From the NCBI GenBank assembly GCA_910588965.1, contig CAJUSO010000014.1, positions 3,730 through 67,729 on the forward strand: a stretch of 64,000 bases of DNA, read 5' to 3'. The notes beneath the pieces are model-generated. The model had not been told where the DNA came from. It ran no database searches and saw nothing but the letters and a program-made list of their open reading frames with translations. Positions 8,796 to 17,176 of this stretch are shown here, piece after piece. Source of the DNA: an uncultured Lachnospiraceae bacterium. Its GTDB lineage: Bacteria > Bacillota > Clostridia > Lachnospirales > Lachnospiraceae. How positions within the stretch are numbered: the first letter of the stretch is position 1; every line of letters begins with the position of its first letter. The position numbers and the translations under genes are program-made.

Positions 8796-9497
8796 ATGTT
8801 AGAAATCCAAAACCTAACCAAAAAATATGGATCTCATTTAGCTGTAGACCATGTCACCTTTACTGTCCCAAGCGGCCAGGTAGGCATCCTCTTAGGGCCA
8901 AACGGAGCTGGCAAATCCACCATCATAAAGAGCATTGCCGGCCTACTGCGCTATGAAGGCGGCGTAGGCATTGACCGTATGCCTGCAAGGGCTTTAGAGG
9001 CCAAGCGTATTTTCGCCTATGTCCCAGAGATACCAGCCATGTTCGACGCACTAACCGTACGGGAGCACTTGGAGTATGTCAGGCGAGCCTACGATTCCAA
9101 TATTACAGAGGAAGGCATCCAGCATCTTCTGGCCCGCTTTGAACTAGACGACAAACAAGGCAAGCTGGGCAATGAGCTTTCCAAAGGCATGATGCAGAAG
9201 GTAAGCATCTGCTGTGCCCTTGCCATCCAGCCCAAGGCCATCCTATTGGATGAGCCAATGGTAGGTTTGGATCCTGCAGCCATAAAGGAACTGAAAGAGG
9301 TGGTTATGGAACTGAAGGCCAACGGGGTCACTGTCTTAATCAGCACCCATATGCTGGAAATGGTGAAAGATCTGTGGGATGTCATGTTCATTATGGAACG
9401 TGGGAAGATTATCGGCTCCTTCACCCGGGAACAGGCAAAGGACAAAGACATTGAAGATCTCTTTTTCCAGATTACGGGAGGCGGTGAAGCCTCATGA
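8796..9497 (+). CDS. ABC transporter ATP-binding protein
   Basis: 233 aa. Walker A GPNGAGKST near residue 35, signature NELSKGMMQKVS near 127, Walker B ILLDEPMVGLDP near 150 and the switch histidine in STHM near 188 are all intact. It resembles ABC-2 type exporter ATPases. The next gene, a large permease, starts within its stop codon (ATGA), so the two form one exporter. The substrate cannot be deduced. Confidence 0.9.
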   Translation: MLEIQNLTKKYGSHLAVDHVTFTVPSGQVGILLGPNGAGKSTIIKSIAGLLRYEGGVGIDRMPARALEAKRIFAYVPEIPAMFDALTVREHLEYVRRAYDSNITEEGIQHLLARFELDDKQGKLGNELSKGMMQKVSICCALAIQPKAILLDEPMVGLDPAAIKELKEVVMELKANGVTVLISTHMLEMVKDLWDVMFIMERGKIIGSFTREQAKDKDIEDLFFQITGGGEAS

Positions 9498-11080
9498 AAA
9501 GCTTTTTCTATTTATACCAAAAGACCATCAAAAACCGGGTCAAAAAAGCCTTAAAACGCCCTGTGGCTTATCTGGGGGTTATCTTTATCTCCCTGTACAT
9601 CCTTATGATATACCAAAGCTTCCAGGTTTTCATCCTGGAAGGGCAGTTTAACTCCACAGATAACCTGGTCACCCTACTGTCTATCATCACCTTTTGGCTG
9701 ATACCGGCCAACCTGATTAGCTATGCGAAGCGCAAAGGGCTGCTGTTCCGGCCCAGCGAGGTGCATTTTGTGTTCCAGGCTCCTGTCAGCCCCAAAATGG
9801 TCCTGATGTTCGCAGGCGTGAAGTCTTTTGCCATAAATATCCTGATAGGCCTGGTCATCGCCATATTAGGCGTGGCCTGGTTTGAAGCTGGGATCTTGCA
9901 GGCTGGGATGTATTTCCTATTCTTTGTAGTGTTTGAAAGCATCTTGGAGGCATCCGCCATCATTTTCTGTTATGGGAATGAAAGGCTCCCGGCACGTTTC
10001 TTCCATGGGCTGGTCTTGGCTATGTACCTGTTCATTGCGGCAGTGGCCGGGCTTGCAGCTTTCCTGATGATTACAAAAGAGCCGTCCTTTGGGCTGCTTA
10101 AGGAGTTTTTTGCCCTGCCGGCCATCCAGCTTATCCCTGTGGTAGGCTGGAATATCTCAGCCACCAGGCTGATTTTCCTGGGGCCTGATCTGGTGAATCT
10201 CGTGGGGACTTCTTTCTTCCTGTGTTCTACCCTTGGGATGTTCTTAGCCGCATGGCGGATGAAATGCACGGGGGCTTATTACGAGGACGCCATGAAGTTT
10301 GCGGATGACTACCAAGCCAGGAGGGCGAAGCAGAAGAAGGGCATCGTGTCCATCCCTTGGCTGGAGAAGCACAAGAAATTAAAGCAGGCTTCCGTGGAAT
10401 ACAAGGGTACTTATGCAAAAGCCATCTATTTCCGCCAGATGCTGGAATATAAGAAAAACCCTACCTTCATCTTTGGCTGGAACACCCTGCTGTGCCTGGG
10501 GATTGGCCTACTGGTTGGGGCTGTGTCCTATTTCAATGATTTAGGTTCCGAGATTGGCATGGCCAAGGTATTCATTATCCCAGGCGTGGCCAGCTATATG
10601 GTTTTCGTCTTCAGCGGCTATGCCACCAAATGGTCCAAGGAGCTGGAAAATGCCTATACTTACCTTATCCCAGACACGCCGCTGCGGAAGGTCTGGTATG
10701 CCACAAAGATTGAACATATCCGCTCCCTGGCTGACGGCCTGCTGATTACCCTCCCAGGGGCAATTACGCTGGGCATTGGGCCCGTCATGGCGGTGCTCAC
10801 CATATTCTTGTACGTCTGCCTGCAGGCCAACCGGCTGTATTACGGGATGCTTGCGGACGCAATTGTCGGGAATATCCTGGGGAATACAGGGCGCACCCTT
10901 GTAAAAATGCTGCTGCAGATGCTTGCCCTTAGCATTGCAATCGTGCCTACCGTAATTGCAGGGATTTTCGTAGGGGTGGAAATGGGGTTCTTTCTCCTTA
11001 TCCTCTTTATGGGGGTGCTTACATTCGCTGGGGCTGCCATTGCATCTGTGTCCTTCCAGCGGATGGAGGTGCAGGGATAG
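9494..11080 (+). CDS. putative ABC exporter permease (PF16962-like)
   Basis: 528 aa with about a dozen hydrophobic segments in two groups (roughly residues 18-240 and 320-525) around a basic cytosolic stretch (YQARRAKQKKG) near 275. The pattern fits the 'putative ABC exporter' family common in Clostridia. It overlaps the ATPase gene by 4 nt (ATGA) and is almost certainly its membrane partner. Substrate unknown. Confidence 0.75.
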   Translation: MKSFFYLYQKTIKNRVKKALKRPVAYLGVIFISLYILMIYQSFQVFILEGQFNSTDNLVTLLSIITFWLIPANLISYAKRKGLLFRPSEVHFVFQAPVSPKMVLMFAGVKSFAINILIGLVIAILGVAWFEAGILQAGMYFLFFVVFESILEASAIIFCYGNERLPARFFHGLVLAMYLFIAAVAGLAAFLMITKEPSFGLLKEFFALPAIQLIPVVGWNISATRLIFLGPDLVNLVGTSFFLCSTLGMFLAAWRMKCTGAYYEDAMKFADDYQARRAKQKKGIVSIPWLEKHKKLKQASVEYKGTYAKAIYFRQMLEYKKNPTFIFGWNTLLCLGIGLLVGAVSYFNDLGSEIGMAKVFIIPGVASYMVFVFSGYATKWSKELENAYTYLIPDTPLRKVWYATKIEHIRSLADGLLITLPGAITLGIGPVMAVLTIFLYVCLQANRLYYGMLADAIVGNILGNTGRTLVKMLLQMLALSIAIVPTVIAGIFVGVEMGFFLLILFMGVLTFAGAAIASVSFQRMEVQG

Positions 11081-11134
11081 AAGCAAAAGGGCTGATATGT
11101 TTCAGGCGTCGGCCCGGCCAAAAAAGGGGGGATT

Positions 11135-11668
11135 ATGGCTACATGGAATTCCAGGGGCCTTCGGGGCTCCACGCTGGAAGAATTTATCAACCTTACCAAT
11201 GAGAAATATGCGGCGCAGGGGCTGGCTTTAATCCAGAAAGTGCCAACCCCGATTACGCCCGTACGGATTGACAAGGACAGCAGGCATATTACCTTAGCCT
11301 ATTTTGACCAGAAGAGCACGGTGGATTACATTGGGGCAGTGCAAGGGATCCCTGTCTGCTTCGATGCGAAGGAATGCCATACGGACACCTTCCCCCTGCA
11401 GAACATCCACCCGCACCAGATTTCCTTTATGGAAGGCTTTGAGCGGCAGGAAGGGGTTTCCTTTTTGGTGATATTCTTTTCCCATCGGAATGAATTTTAC
11501 TACCTGCGCCATGCGAAGCTGATGGAGTTTTGGGACCGCGCCCAAGAAGGGGGGCGGAAAAGCTTCCGGTATGGGGAGTTGGAGCAGGGATTCTTTATGG
11601 CGCCCAAAGGGGGCTTGCTGGTGCCATTCCTGGATATGCTGCAGAAGGATTTGGAAATACGCAGTTGA
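11135..11668 (+). CDS. recU: Holliday junction resolvase RecU
   Basis: 177 aa. RecU cleaves four-way DNA junctions in Firmicutes. Matching elements: SRGLRGSTLEEFINLTN at the start, IQKVPTPI near residue 33, the catalytic core KSTVDYIGAVQGI then CFDAKE near 57-80 (metal-binding D, D and E with the lysine), and WDRAQEGGRKS near the end. G-rich site GGGGGG precedes ATG. In many Firmicutes recU is next to a penicillin-binding protein gene; here it stands alone before the histidine operon. Confidence 0.9.
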   Translation: MATWNSRGLRGSTLEEFINLTNEKYAAQGLALIQKVPTPITPVRIDKDSRHITLAYFDQKSTVDYIGAVQGIPVCFDAKECHTDTFPLQNIHPHQISFMEGFERQEGVSFLVIFFSHRNEFYYLRHAKLMEFWDRAQEGGRKSFRYGELEQGFFMAPKGGLLVPFLDMLQKDLEIRS

Positions 11669-11693
11669 CAAGGGAATCTGTTTTTTATATAAT
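11665..11693 (+). promoter_or_regulatory. consensus promoter of the histidine operon
   Basis: TTGACA at 11665-11670 and TATAAT at 11688-11693 with a 17-nt spacer: a perfect sigma-A consensus. The -35 box contains the recU stop codon. Transcription would begin near 11700, giving a leader of about 106 nt before hisZ. The leader holds a CCGTG-CAAG-CACGG hairpin at 11742-11755, but no T-box signature and no histidine-codon leader peptide that I can see. Confidence 0.8.
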
Positions 11694-11805
11694 ATGTGTA
11701 TTTGGGTTAGCAACAAGGTAGCGCAGTGAAGCGCCAATTGCCCGTGCAAGCACGGCGCCTGGCCCATTGCCCGCTGGAATAAGGTTCCGCACAGAAAGGA
11801 TGCAT

Positions 11806-12999
11806 ATGTTAATGAAAAGGAAATTGCTGCATACCCCGGAAGGCGTCCGGGATATTTATAACAGGGAATGCGCACGGAAGCTCATCCTGCAGGAGAGCCT
11901 GCATGAACTGCTCAGGCAGTATGGCTACCATGCCATCGAGACCCCTACCTTTGAGTTTTTTGATATCTTCAGCAAGGAAATCGGCACGACGCCCTCCAAG
12001 GACCTGTATAAGTTCTTTGACCGGGAAGGGAATACGCTGGTGCTGCGGCCGGATATGACCCCTTCCATTGCCAGGTGTGCGGCAAAGTACTACGGGGATG
12101 AGCCTTTTCCCGTGCGCCTGTGCTATATGGGCAACACCTTTATCAATAACAGCAGCTACCAGGGGAGGTTAAAAGAGAGCACACAGCTCGGCGCAGAACT
12201 GATTGGGGATAATTCCGTGGATGCAGATGCGGAAATCCTTGCCTTGGTAGTAAATGCGCTGAAAACGGCAGGGCTGCAGGAATTCCAGGTGGGCGTCGGC
12301 CACGTGGGGATTTTCCAAGGGCTGGTGCAGGCTGCCGGGCTGGAAGAGGAAGCAGAACAGGAGCTTGTAAGCCTGATTTCCAATAAAAATTTCTTTGGCG
12401 TGGAGGAACTGGTCGGCTCCCTGCACATGCCAGGGGAATTGAAGGAACTGTTCTCCATGCTGGGCAGCCTTTGCGCATCCGTGGATATGGTAACGCGTGC
12501 AAAAAAGCTGGCTTCTTCCTTCCCCACCATCTTAAACGCCCTGGAGAGGCTGGAACAGCTGATGGAGACGCTTGCGCATTACGGCGTAGGGAAGTATGTG
12601 TCCATAGAGCTTGGCATGCTGGGAAGCTACCAATATTATACTGGGGTAATCTTTGCTGGATATACCTTCGGGAGCGGGGAACCGGTTGTAAAAGGCGGGC
12701 GCTATGACCGGCTCCTGGCGCATTTTGGGAAAGACGCCCCCTCGATTGGCTTTGCCGTGGTGACAGACCAGCTTCTGGCTGCATTATCCCGGCAGAAAAT
12801 TAAGATTCCCGTACGGGACAATGGGACTTTGGTCGTGTATACGGAAGCAAAGCGGGCTGAAGCAATCCAGGAAGCCTCCGCCTTACGGGCGCAGGGCAAG
12901 TGGGTGTCCCTGGCAAGGTGGGAAAAAGACAAGCCACAGGCGGACTACCTGGCATATGCAAAGAGGATGCGGATGCCGGACGTACTTTTTATAGGATAG
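11806..12999 (+). CDS. hisZ: ATP phosphoribosyltransferase regulatory subunit HisZ
   Basis: 397 aa, class II histidyl-tRNA-synthetase fold without tRNA function. HisZ pairs with short-form HisG to make the first enzyme of histidine synthesis and carries feedback control. Visible signs: LHTPEGVRDIY at the start, FEFFDIFSKEIG, LRPDMTPSIARC (motif 2 region) and GGRYDRLLAHFG near residue 300. I start at ATG 11806 with AAAGG 6 nt upstream; ATG 11800 and ATG 11812 are also in frame. It is the first gene of the operon and is followed after 15 nt by hisG. Confidence 0.92.
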   Translation: MLMKRKLLHTPEGVRDIYNRECARKLILQESLHELLRQYGYHAIETPTFEFFDIFSKEIGTTPSKDLYKFFDREGNTLVLRPDMTPSIARCAAKYYGDEPFPVRLCYMGNTFINNSSYQGRLKESTQLGAELIGDNSVDADAEILALVVNALKTAGLQEFQVGVGHVGIFQGLVQAAGLEEEAEQELVSLISNKNFFGVEELVGSLHMPGELKELFSMLGSLCASVDMVTRAKKLASSFPTILNALERLEQLMETLAHYGVGKYVSIELGMLGSYQYYTGVIFAGYTFGSGEPVVKGGRYDRLLAHFGKDAPSIGFAVVTDQLLAALSRQKIKIPVRDNGTLVVYTEAKRAEAIQEASALRAQGKWVSLARWEKDKPQADYLAYAKRMRMPDVLFIG

Positions 13000-13014
13000 G
13001 AAGTGGAGGAGACC

Positions 13015-13650
13015 ATGAGGTATTTAACGTTTGCGCTGGGCAAAGGGCGTCTTGCAAAACAGACACTGGAGGCTTTTGAGAAAATAGGCATCACCTGCCA
13101 GGAAATGAAGGACAAGGACACCCGGAAGCTGATATTTGTCAATGAAGCGCTGAAGCTTAAATTTTTCCTGGCCAAGGGGCCTGATGTGCCCACTTATGTG
13201 GAATACGGCGCGGCCGACATAGGGGTAGTGGGCAAGGATACGATTCTGGAGGAAGGCAGGAATATTTACGAAGTGCTGGATTTAGGCTTTGGCAAATGCC
13301 GCATGTGCGTCTGCGGGCCCAAGGAGGCTGTGGAACTTCTGCAGCACCAGGAATTAATCCGCGTCGCCACGAAATACCCCCGGATTGCCAAGGATTACTT
13401 TTATAACAAAAAACGGCAGACCGTAGAAATCATCAAACTGAACGGATCCATTGAGCTTGCGCCCATTGTAGGGCTGTCGGAAGTCATTGTGGACATCGTG
13501 GAGACAGGTTCCACCCTGCGCGAAAACGGCCTGGGCGTTTTGGAGGAAATCTGCCCCCTTTCCGCCCGGATGGTGGTAAACCAGGTCAGCATGAAGATGG
13601 AAAATGAACGGATTACAAAGCTCATCTATAACTTAAAGGAAATCCTGTAA
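13015..13650 (+). CDS. hisG: ATP phosphoribosyltransferase, short form
   Basis: 211 aa. It joins ATP and PRPP to form phosphoribosyl-ATP, the committed step of histidine synthesis. The N-terminal LTFALGKGRLAKQ and the PRPP-binding loop IVETGSTLRENGL near residue 165 are typical. Its length, without the C-terminal regulatory domain of long HisG, fits the presence of hisZ just upstream. GGAGG lies 5 nt before ATG 13015; a GTG at 13003 in frame precedes the site and is unlikely. Confidence 0.95.
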   Translation: MRYLTFALGKGRLAKQTLEAFEKIGITCQEMKDKDTRKLIFVNEALKLKFFLAKGPDVPTYVEYGAADIGVVGKDTILEEGRNIYEVLDLGFGKCRMCVCGPKEAVELLQHQELIRVATKYPRIAKDYFYNKKRQTVEIIKLNGSIELAPIVGLSEVIVDIVETGSTLRENGLGVLEEICPLSARMVVNQVSMKMENERITKLIYNLKEIL

Positions 13651-13735
13651 GGCATTGGGGCAGCCAGGCGCTGCCATGCCTGCGCAGAATCAGGAAGAAA
13701 GGAAACGCTGCCTATATGTTAGCGATAGTACGCCC

Positions 13736-15040
13736 ATGAAGATATTAAAGTTAACGGAAGAATCCAGGAAGGGCCTCCTGGATGAATTGCTGAAACGGAG
13801 CCCAAATAATTACGGACAGTATGAAAGCCAGGTAAAAGAAATTATTGAGCAGGTGCGCAGCCGCAGGGATGAGGCGCTTTTCGCCTATACCAGGCAGTTT
13901 GACGGCGCAGATATCACGCCCCAAAACATCCGGGTAACCCCAGGGGAAATTGAGGAGGCTTACCGCCAGACAGACCAAGCGCTTATCCACGTCATGAAGA
14001 AGTCCTTAGAGAATATCCGGGCTTACCATGAGAAGCAGCGGCAGTACAGCTGGTTTGACAGCAAGCCCAACGGCGTCCTGCTAGGCCAGAAGGTAAGCGC
14101 CCTTGCCCGGGTGGGGGTCTATGTGCCCGGCGGGAAGGCGGCTTACCCCTCCTCCGTCTTAATGAACGTAGTCCCGGCTAAGGTAGCCGGGGTAGGGAAG
14201 GTGGTAATGGTAACGCCCTGCAACCGGGATGGGAAGGTGAACCCAGCCACCTTGGCGGCGGCAGACTTAGCCGGGGTAGACGAAATCTACAAAGCAGGCG
14301 GGGCACAGGCAATCGCTGCCCTTGCCTTTGGTACGGAGAGCATCCCCAAGGTGGACAAGATTGTAGGGCCTGGGAATATCTATGTAGCCCTTGCCAAAAA
14401 ATCTGTGTTCGGCCATGTGAGCATTGATTCCATTGCCGGCCCCAGTGAGATCTTGGTGCTGGCAGATGAAACAGCCAATCCCAGGTATGTGGCGGCAGAC
14501 CTGCTGTCCCAGGCAGAGCACGACGAACTGGCAAGCGCCATTTTGATTACCACAAGCCAGGCCTTGGCGGAGCAGGTATCTGCAGAGGTAAGCAAGTTCA
14601 CCGCCGGGCTTTCCAGGAAAGATATCATAGAAAAATCATTGGAAAATTATGGCTATATCCTGGTGGCAGGGGACATGGATGCGGCAATTGAGGCTGCCGA
14701 TGAAATCGCTTCCGAGCATTTGGAAATCCTGACAGCCAACCCTTTTGAGACGATGATGAAGGTAAAGAATGCAGGCGCCATGTTCCTGGGGGAATACGCC
14801 AGCGAGCCTTTGGGCGATTATTTTGCAGGGCCGAACCATGTGCTGCCCACAAACGGCACGGCAAAATTTTTCTCCCCCCTGGGCGTAGACGACTTTATCA
14901 AGAAATCCAGTATCATTTCTTATTCCAAAGAGGCCCTAGAGCCTGTTTACCAAGATATTGTGCAGTTTGCCAAGTCTGAGCAGCTCACAGCCCACGCCAA
15001 TTCCATCCAAGTAAGGTTTGAAGGGGAAGGGCAGCACTAA
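13736..15040 (+). CDS. hisD: histidinol dehydrogenase
   Basis: 434 aa. It oxidises L-histidinol to histidine in two NAD-dependent steps using one zinc ion. Diagnostic stretches include VPGGKAAYPSSVLMN near residue 125, VGPGNIYVALAKK near 210, IAGPSEILVLAD near 235, SQAEHDE near 258 and GPNHVLPT near 365. The start at ATG 13736 fits the family (MKILKL), but no good ribosome site precedes it. Instead a 7-codon frame (13716-13739) ends in TGA overlapping this ATG (ATGA), which suggests translational coupling. Confidence 0.93.
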   Translation: MKILKLTEESRKGLLDELLKRSPNNYGQYESQVKEIIEQVRSRRDEALFAYTRQFDGADITPQNIRVTPGEIEEAYRQTDQALIHVMKKSLENIRAYHEKQRQYSWFDSKPNGVLLGQKVSALARVGVYVPGGKAAYPSSVLMNVVPAKVAGVGKVVMVTPCNRDGKVNPATLAAADLAGVDEIYKAGGAQAIAALAFGTESIPKVDKIVGPGNIYVALAKKSVFGHVSIDSIAGPSEILVLADETANPRYVAADLLSQAEHDELASAILITTSQALAEQVSAEVSKFTAGLSRKDIIEKSLENYGYILVAGDMDAAIEAADEIASEHLEILTANPFETMMKVKNAGAMFLGEYASEPLGDYFAGPNHVLPTNGTAKFFSPLGVDDFIKKSSIISYSKEALEPVYQDIVQFAKSEQLTAHANSIQVRFEGEGQH

Positions 15041-15057
15041 GGGAGGAGGCAAAGCCA

Positions 15058-15651
15058 ATGCCAACAGAACGTATTGCCCGGCAGTGCCGGAAGACAAAAG
15101 AAACGGACATCCAGCTTACCCTGAACCTGGATGGGAGCGGCGAGGCACGCTTAGACACCGGCATCGGTTTTTTTGACCATATGCTGGACGGCTTTGCCCG
15201 CCACGGTTTTTTTGACCTGGAGGTACAGGTAAAGGGGGATTTAGAGGTGGATACCCACCATACCATAGAGGATACAGGGATTGTCCTTGGGAACGCTATC
15301 CGCCTGGCAATCCAGGATAAGCGCGGTATGAAGCGGTATGGGAGCAGCATCCTTCCCATGGATGAGGTTTTGGCGCTCTGCGCCATTGATTTGAGCGGCC
15401 GCCCCTACTTTTCCTTTGAAGGGGAATTTACAGCAGAACGTATCGGCGGCATGGACACGGAAATGGTACGGGAATTTTTCTATGCCGTCTCTTACAGCGC
15501 AGGGATGAACCTGCATATGAAACTATTATCTGGGACCAACAACCACCACATGGCGGAAGGGCTGTTCAAGGCCTTTGGGAGGGCTCTGGATGAGGCTACC
15601 CAGAAGGATTCCAGAATCATGGGCATTTTGTCAACGAAAGGGAGCTTATAG
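15058..15651 (+). CDS. hisB: imidazoleglycerol-phosphate dehydratase
   Basis: 197 aa, single-function form. It dehydrates imidazoleglycerol phosphate to imidazole-acetol phosphate with manganese. The family's histidine motifs are seen: FFDHMLDGFARHG near residue 38, DTHHTIED near 64, and NNHHMAEGLFKAFGRAL near 160. GGGAGGAGG lies upstream. It sits between hisD and the hisIE fusion, 17 nt after the former. Confidence 0.95.
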   Translation: MPTERIARQCRKTKETDIQLTLNLDGSGEARLDTGIGFFDHMLDGFARHGFFDLEVQVKGDLEVDTHHTIEDTGIVLGNAIRLAIQDKRGMKRYGSSILPMDEVLALCAIDLSGRPYFSFEGEFTAERIGGMDTEMVREFFYAVSYSAGMNLHMKLLSGTNNHHMAEGLFKAFGRALDEATQKDSRIMGILSTKGSL

Positions 15652-15659
15652 GTGATTTT

Positions 15660-16940
15660 ATGGAACACAAGAACCTGATTGCCACCATCTACCTAAAGAA
15701 CGGCATGGCGGTACGAGGGAAAGATAACCTGGAAAGCGCCGGGGAATTAAAGGCGCTGGCAAAACTGTACAACGACAGCGGTGTCGACAAGCTCTATGTC
15801 TTTGACCTTTCTAATACGGACAGGGAGCATGAAATAAACCTGCACACCATGAAGGAGCTTTGCCGCATGGTGGAAATCCCCATCTATGGGGCAGGGAATA
15901 TCCAGAGGCTGGAGGATATAAAGAAAATACTTTATGCCGGCTGCAAGGGAGCCATCCTAGACGGCTCTGGGCATGACATCATCCAAACCGCCCAAGAAGG
16001 CGCGCTGCGTTTTGGCAGGGAAAAGCTTTTGGTTTCCATGGAGAACGTGGACCTGCTGTTTAAACATAAAAAAGAAGTGGAAGAGAGCGTTCACAAATTA
16101 GTGGTGCTAAACCCAATGATTATCGACGCCCTGGAAAATATCACCAACCTCCCCTACAGCGTCATCATCCAGGGATATGACAGGGAACGGTGGGTGGAAA
16201 TCTTAGGAAAGGGCTGTGTGACTGGAATCGGCGGGGAATACATCAGCCGTAGCAGCACCGATGTGACCCAAGTGAAAAAAAGCCTGGCTGCTGCCGGGAT
16301 TGAGACGAAAAAATTTGTTTCCTGTATGGAATGGCACCAGTTCAAGACGAACAGCGACGGGCTAATGCCCGTTATCGTCCAGGACTACCAGACAGGGGAA
16401 GTTCTGATGATGGCATATATGAACGAAGAAGCCTTCCATACCACCCTGTCACTGGGCAAGATGACGTATTACAGCCGGAGCAGGCAGGAACTTTGGGTGA
16501 AGGGAGAGACTTCCGGCCATTACCAATATGTAAAATCCTTAGCCATTGACTGCGATGAGGATACCATCCTAGCCCAGGTATCACAGATTGGGGCTGCCTG
16601 CCATACAGGGAACCTAAGCTGCTTCTACCGGGAGCTGGTGAAAAAGGAATATGCCACGAAAAACCCGCTGAAAGTGTTTGAGAATCTATACCACGTCATC
16701 GAAGACCGTAAGGAACACCCAAAGGAAGGATCCTATACCAACTACCTGTTTGGGAAAGGGATTGATAAAATACTGAAAAAGCTAGGGGAGGAAGCCACGG
16801 AGATTGTAATTGCCTCCAAAAACCCAGAGCCAGAAGAAATTAAGTATGAAATATCAGATTTCTTATACCACCTAATTGTACTGATGGTGGCAAAGGGCGT
16901 GACCTGGGAGGATATTGTCGAAGAACTGAACCAGAGGTAG
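15660..16940 (+). CDS. hisIE: HisIE bifunctional enzyme with N-terminal HisA/HisF-like domain
   Basis: 426 aa in three parts. Residues 1-215 resemble the HisA/HisF (beta-alpha)8 barrel, with phosphate-loop-like GAGNI (77-81) and TGIGGEY (188-194), but the first catalytic Asp position is Y11 and the second E128, so isomerase or cyclase activity is unlikely. Residues 222-330 are HisI (phosphoribosyl-AMP cyclohydrolase): YYSRSRQELWVKGETSG and zinc residues in DCDED and CHTG. Residues 335-426 are HisE (phosphoribosyl-ATP pyrophosphatase): LGEEATEIVIASK and SDFLYHL. Together the last two perform steps two and three of the pathway. hisA, hisF, hisH and hisC are not in this window. Confidence 0.88.
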   Translation: MEHKNLIATIYLKNGMAVRGKDNLESAGELKALAKLYNDSGVDKLYVFDLSNTDREHEINLHTMKELCRMVEIPIYGAGNIQRLEDIKKILYAGCKGAILDGSGHDIIQTAQEGALRFGREKLLVSMENVDLLFKHKKEVEESVHKLVVLNPMIIDALENITNLPYSVIIQGYDRERWVEILGKGCVTGIGGEYISRSSTDVTQVKKSLAAAGIETKKFVSCMEWHQFKTNSDGLMPVIVQDYQTGEVLMMAYMNEEAFHTTLSLGKMTYYSRSRQELWVKGETSGHYQYVKSLAIDCDEDTILAQVSQIGAACHTGNLSCFYRELVKKEYATKNPLKVFENLYHVIEDRKEHPKEGSYTNYLFGKGIDKILKKLGEEATEIVIASKNPEPEEIKYEISDFLYHLIVLMVAKGVTWEDIVEELNQR

Positions 16941-16981
16941 GCCAGGTATTTATACCCTTAGGCTGCTTTTGCGGCATTTAA

Positions 16982-17011
16982 CCAAAGAGCCATGTATATA
17001 TGGCTCTTTGG
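16982..17011 (+). terminator. hairpin terminator of the his operon
   Basis: A perfect 12-bp stem CCAAAGAGCCAT (16982-16993) / ATGGCTCTTTGG (17000-17011) with loop GTATAT, 42 nt after the hisIE stop. The following T-run is short (TGTTT). Confidence 0.7.
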
Positions 17012-17116
17012 TGTTTCAAAAGACGCATTTTCCTATAAACAAAAACGCTCCGCGAAAACCGCACTGCAGCAGTAAGGAATCATGTTGCTAGGTACATTGT
17101 CCAGGGAATCAAATAG

Positions 17117-17151
17117 GCGAGGTTTACATAATAAAATTATGGAAACCTCGC
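17117..17151. terminator. long hairpin between convergent genes
   Basis: GCGAGGTTT (17117-17125) pairs with AAACCTCGC (17143-17151), and inside it CATAAT (17127-17132) pairs with ATTATG (17136-17141) around an AAA loop. It lies just beyond the stop of the minus-strand zinc-ribbon gene. No strong U-run on either strand, so it may act from both sides or simply be a stable structure. Confidence 0.5.
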
Positions 17152-17176
17152 ATTTCTGTACTACATCCACTAGGCA

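Noticed and set aside
11694..11805. hisZ leader as a T-box or histidine attenuator
   Set aside because: No T-box core (AGGGTGGNACCGCG), no specifier loop and no run of His codons; only one small hairpin.
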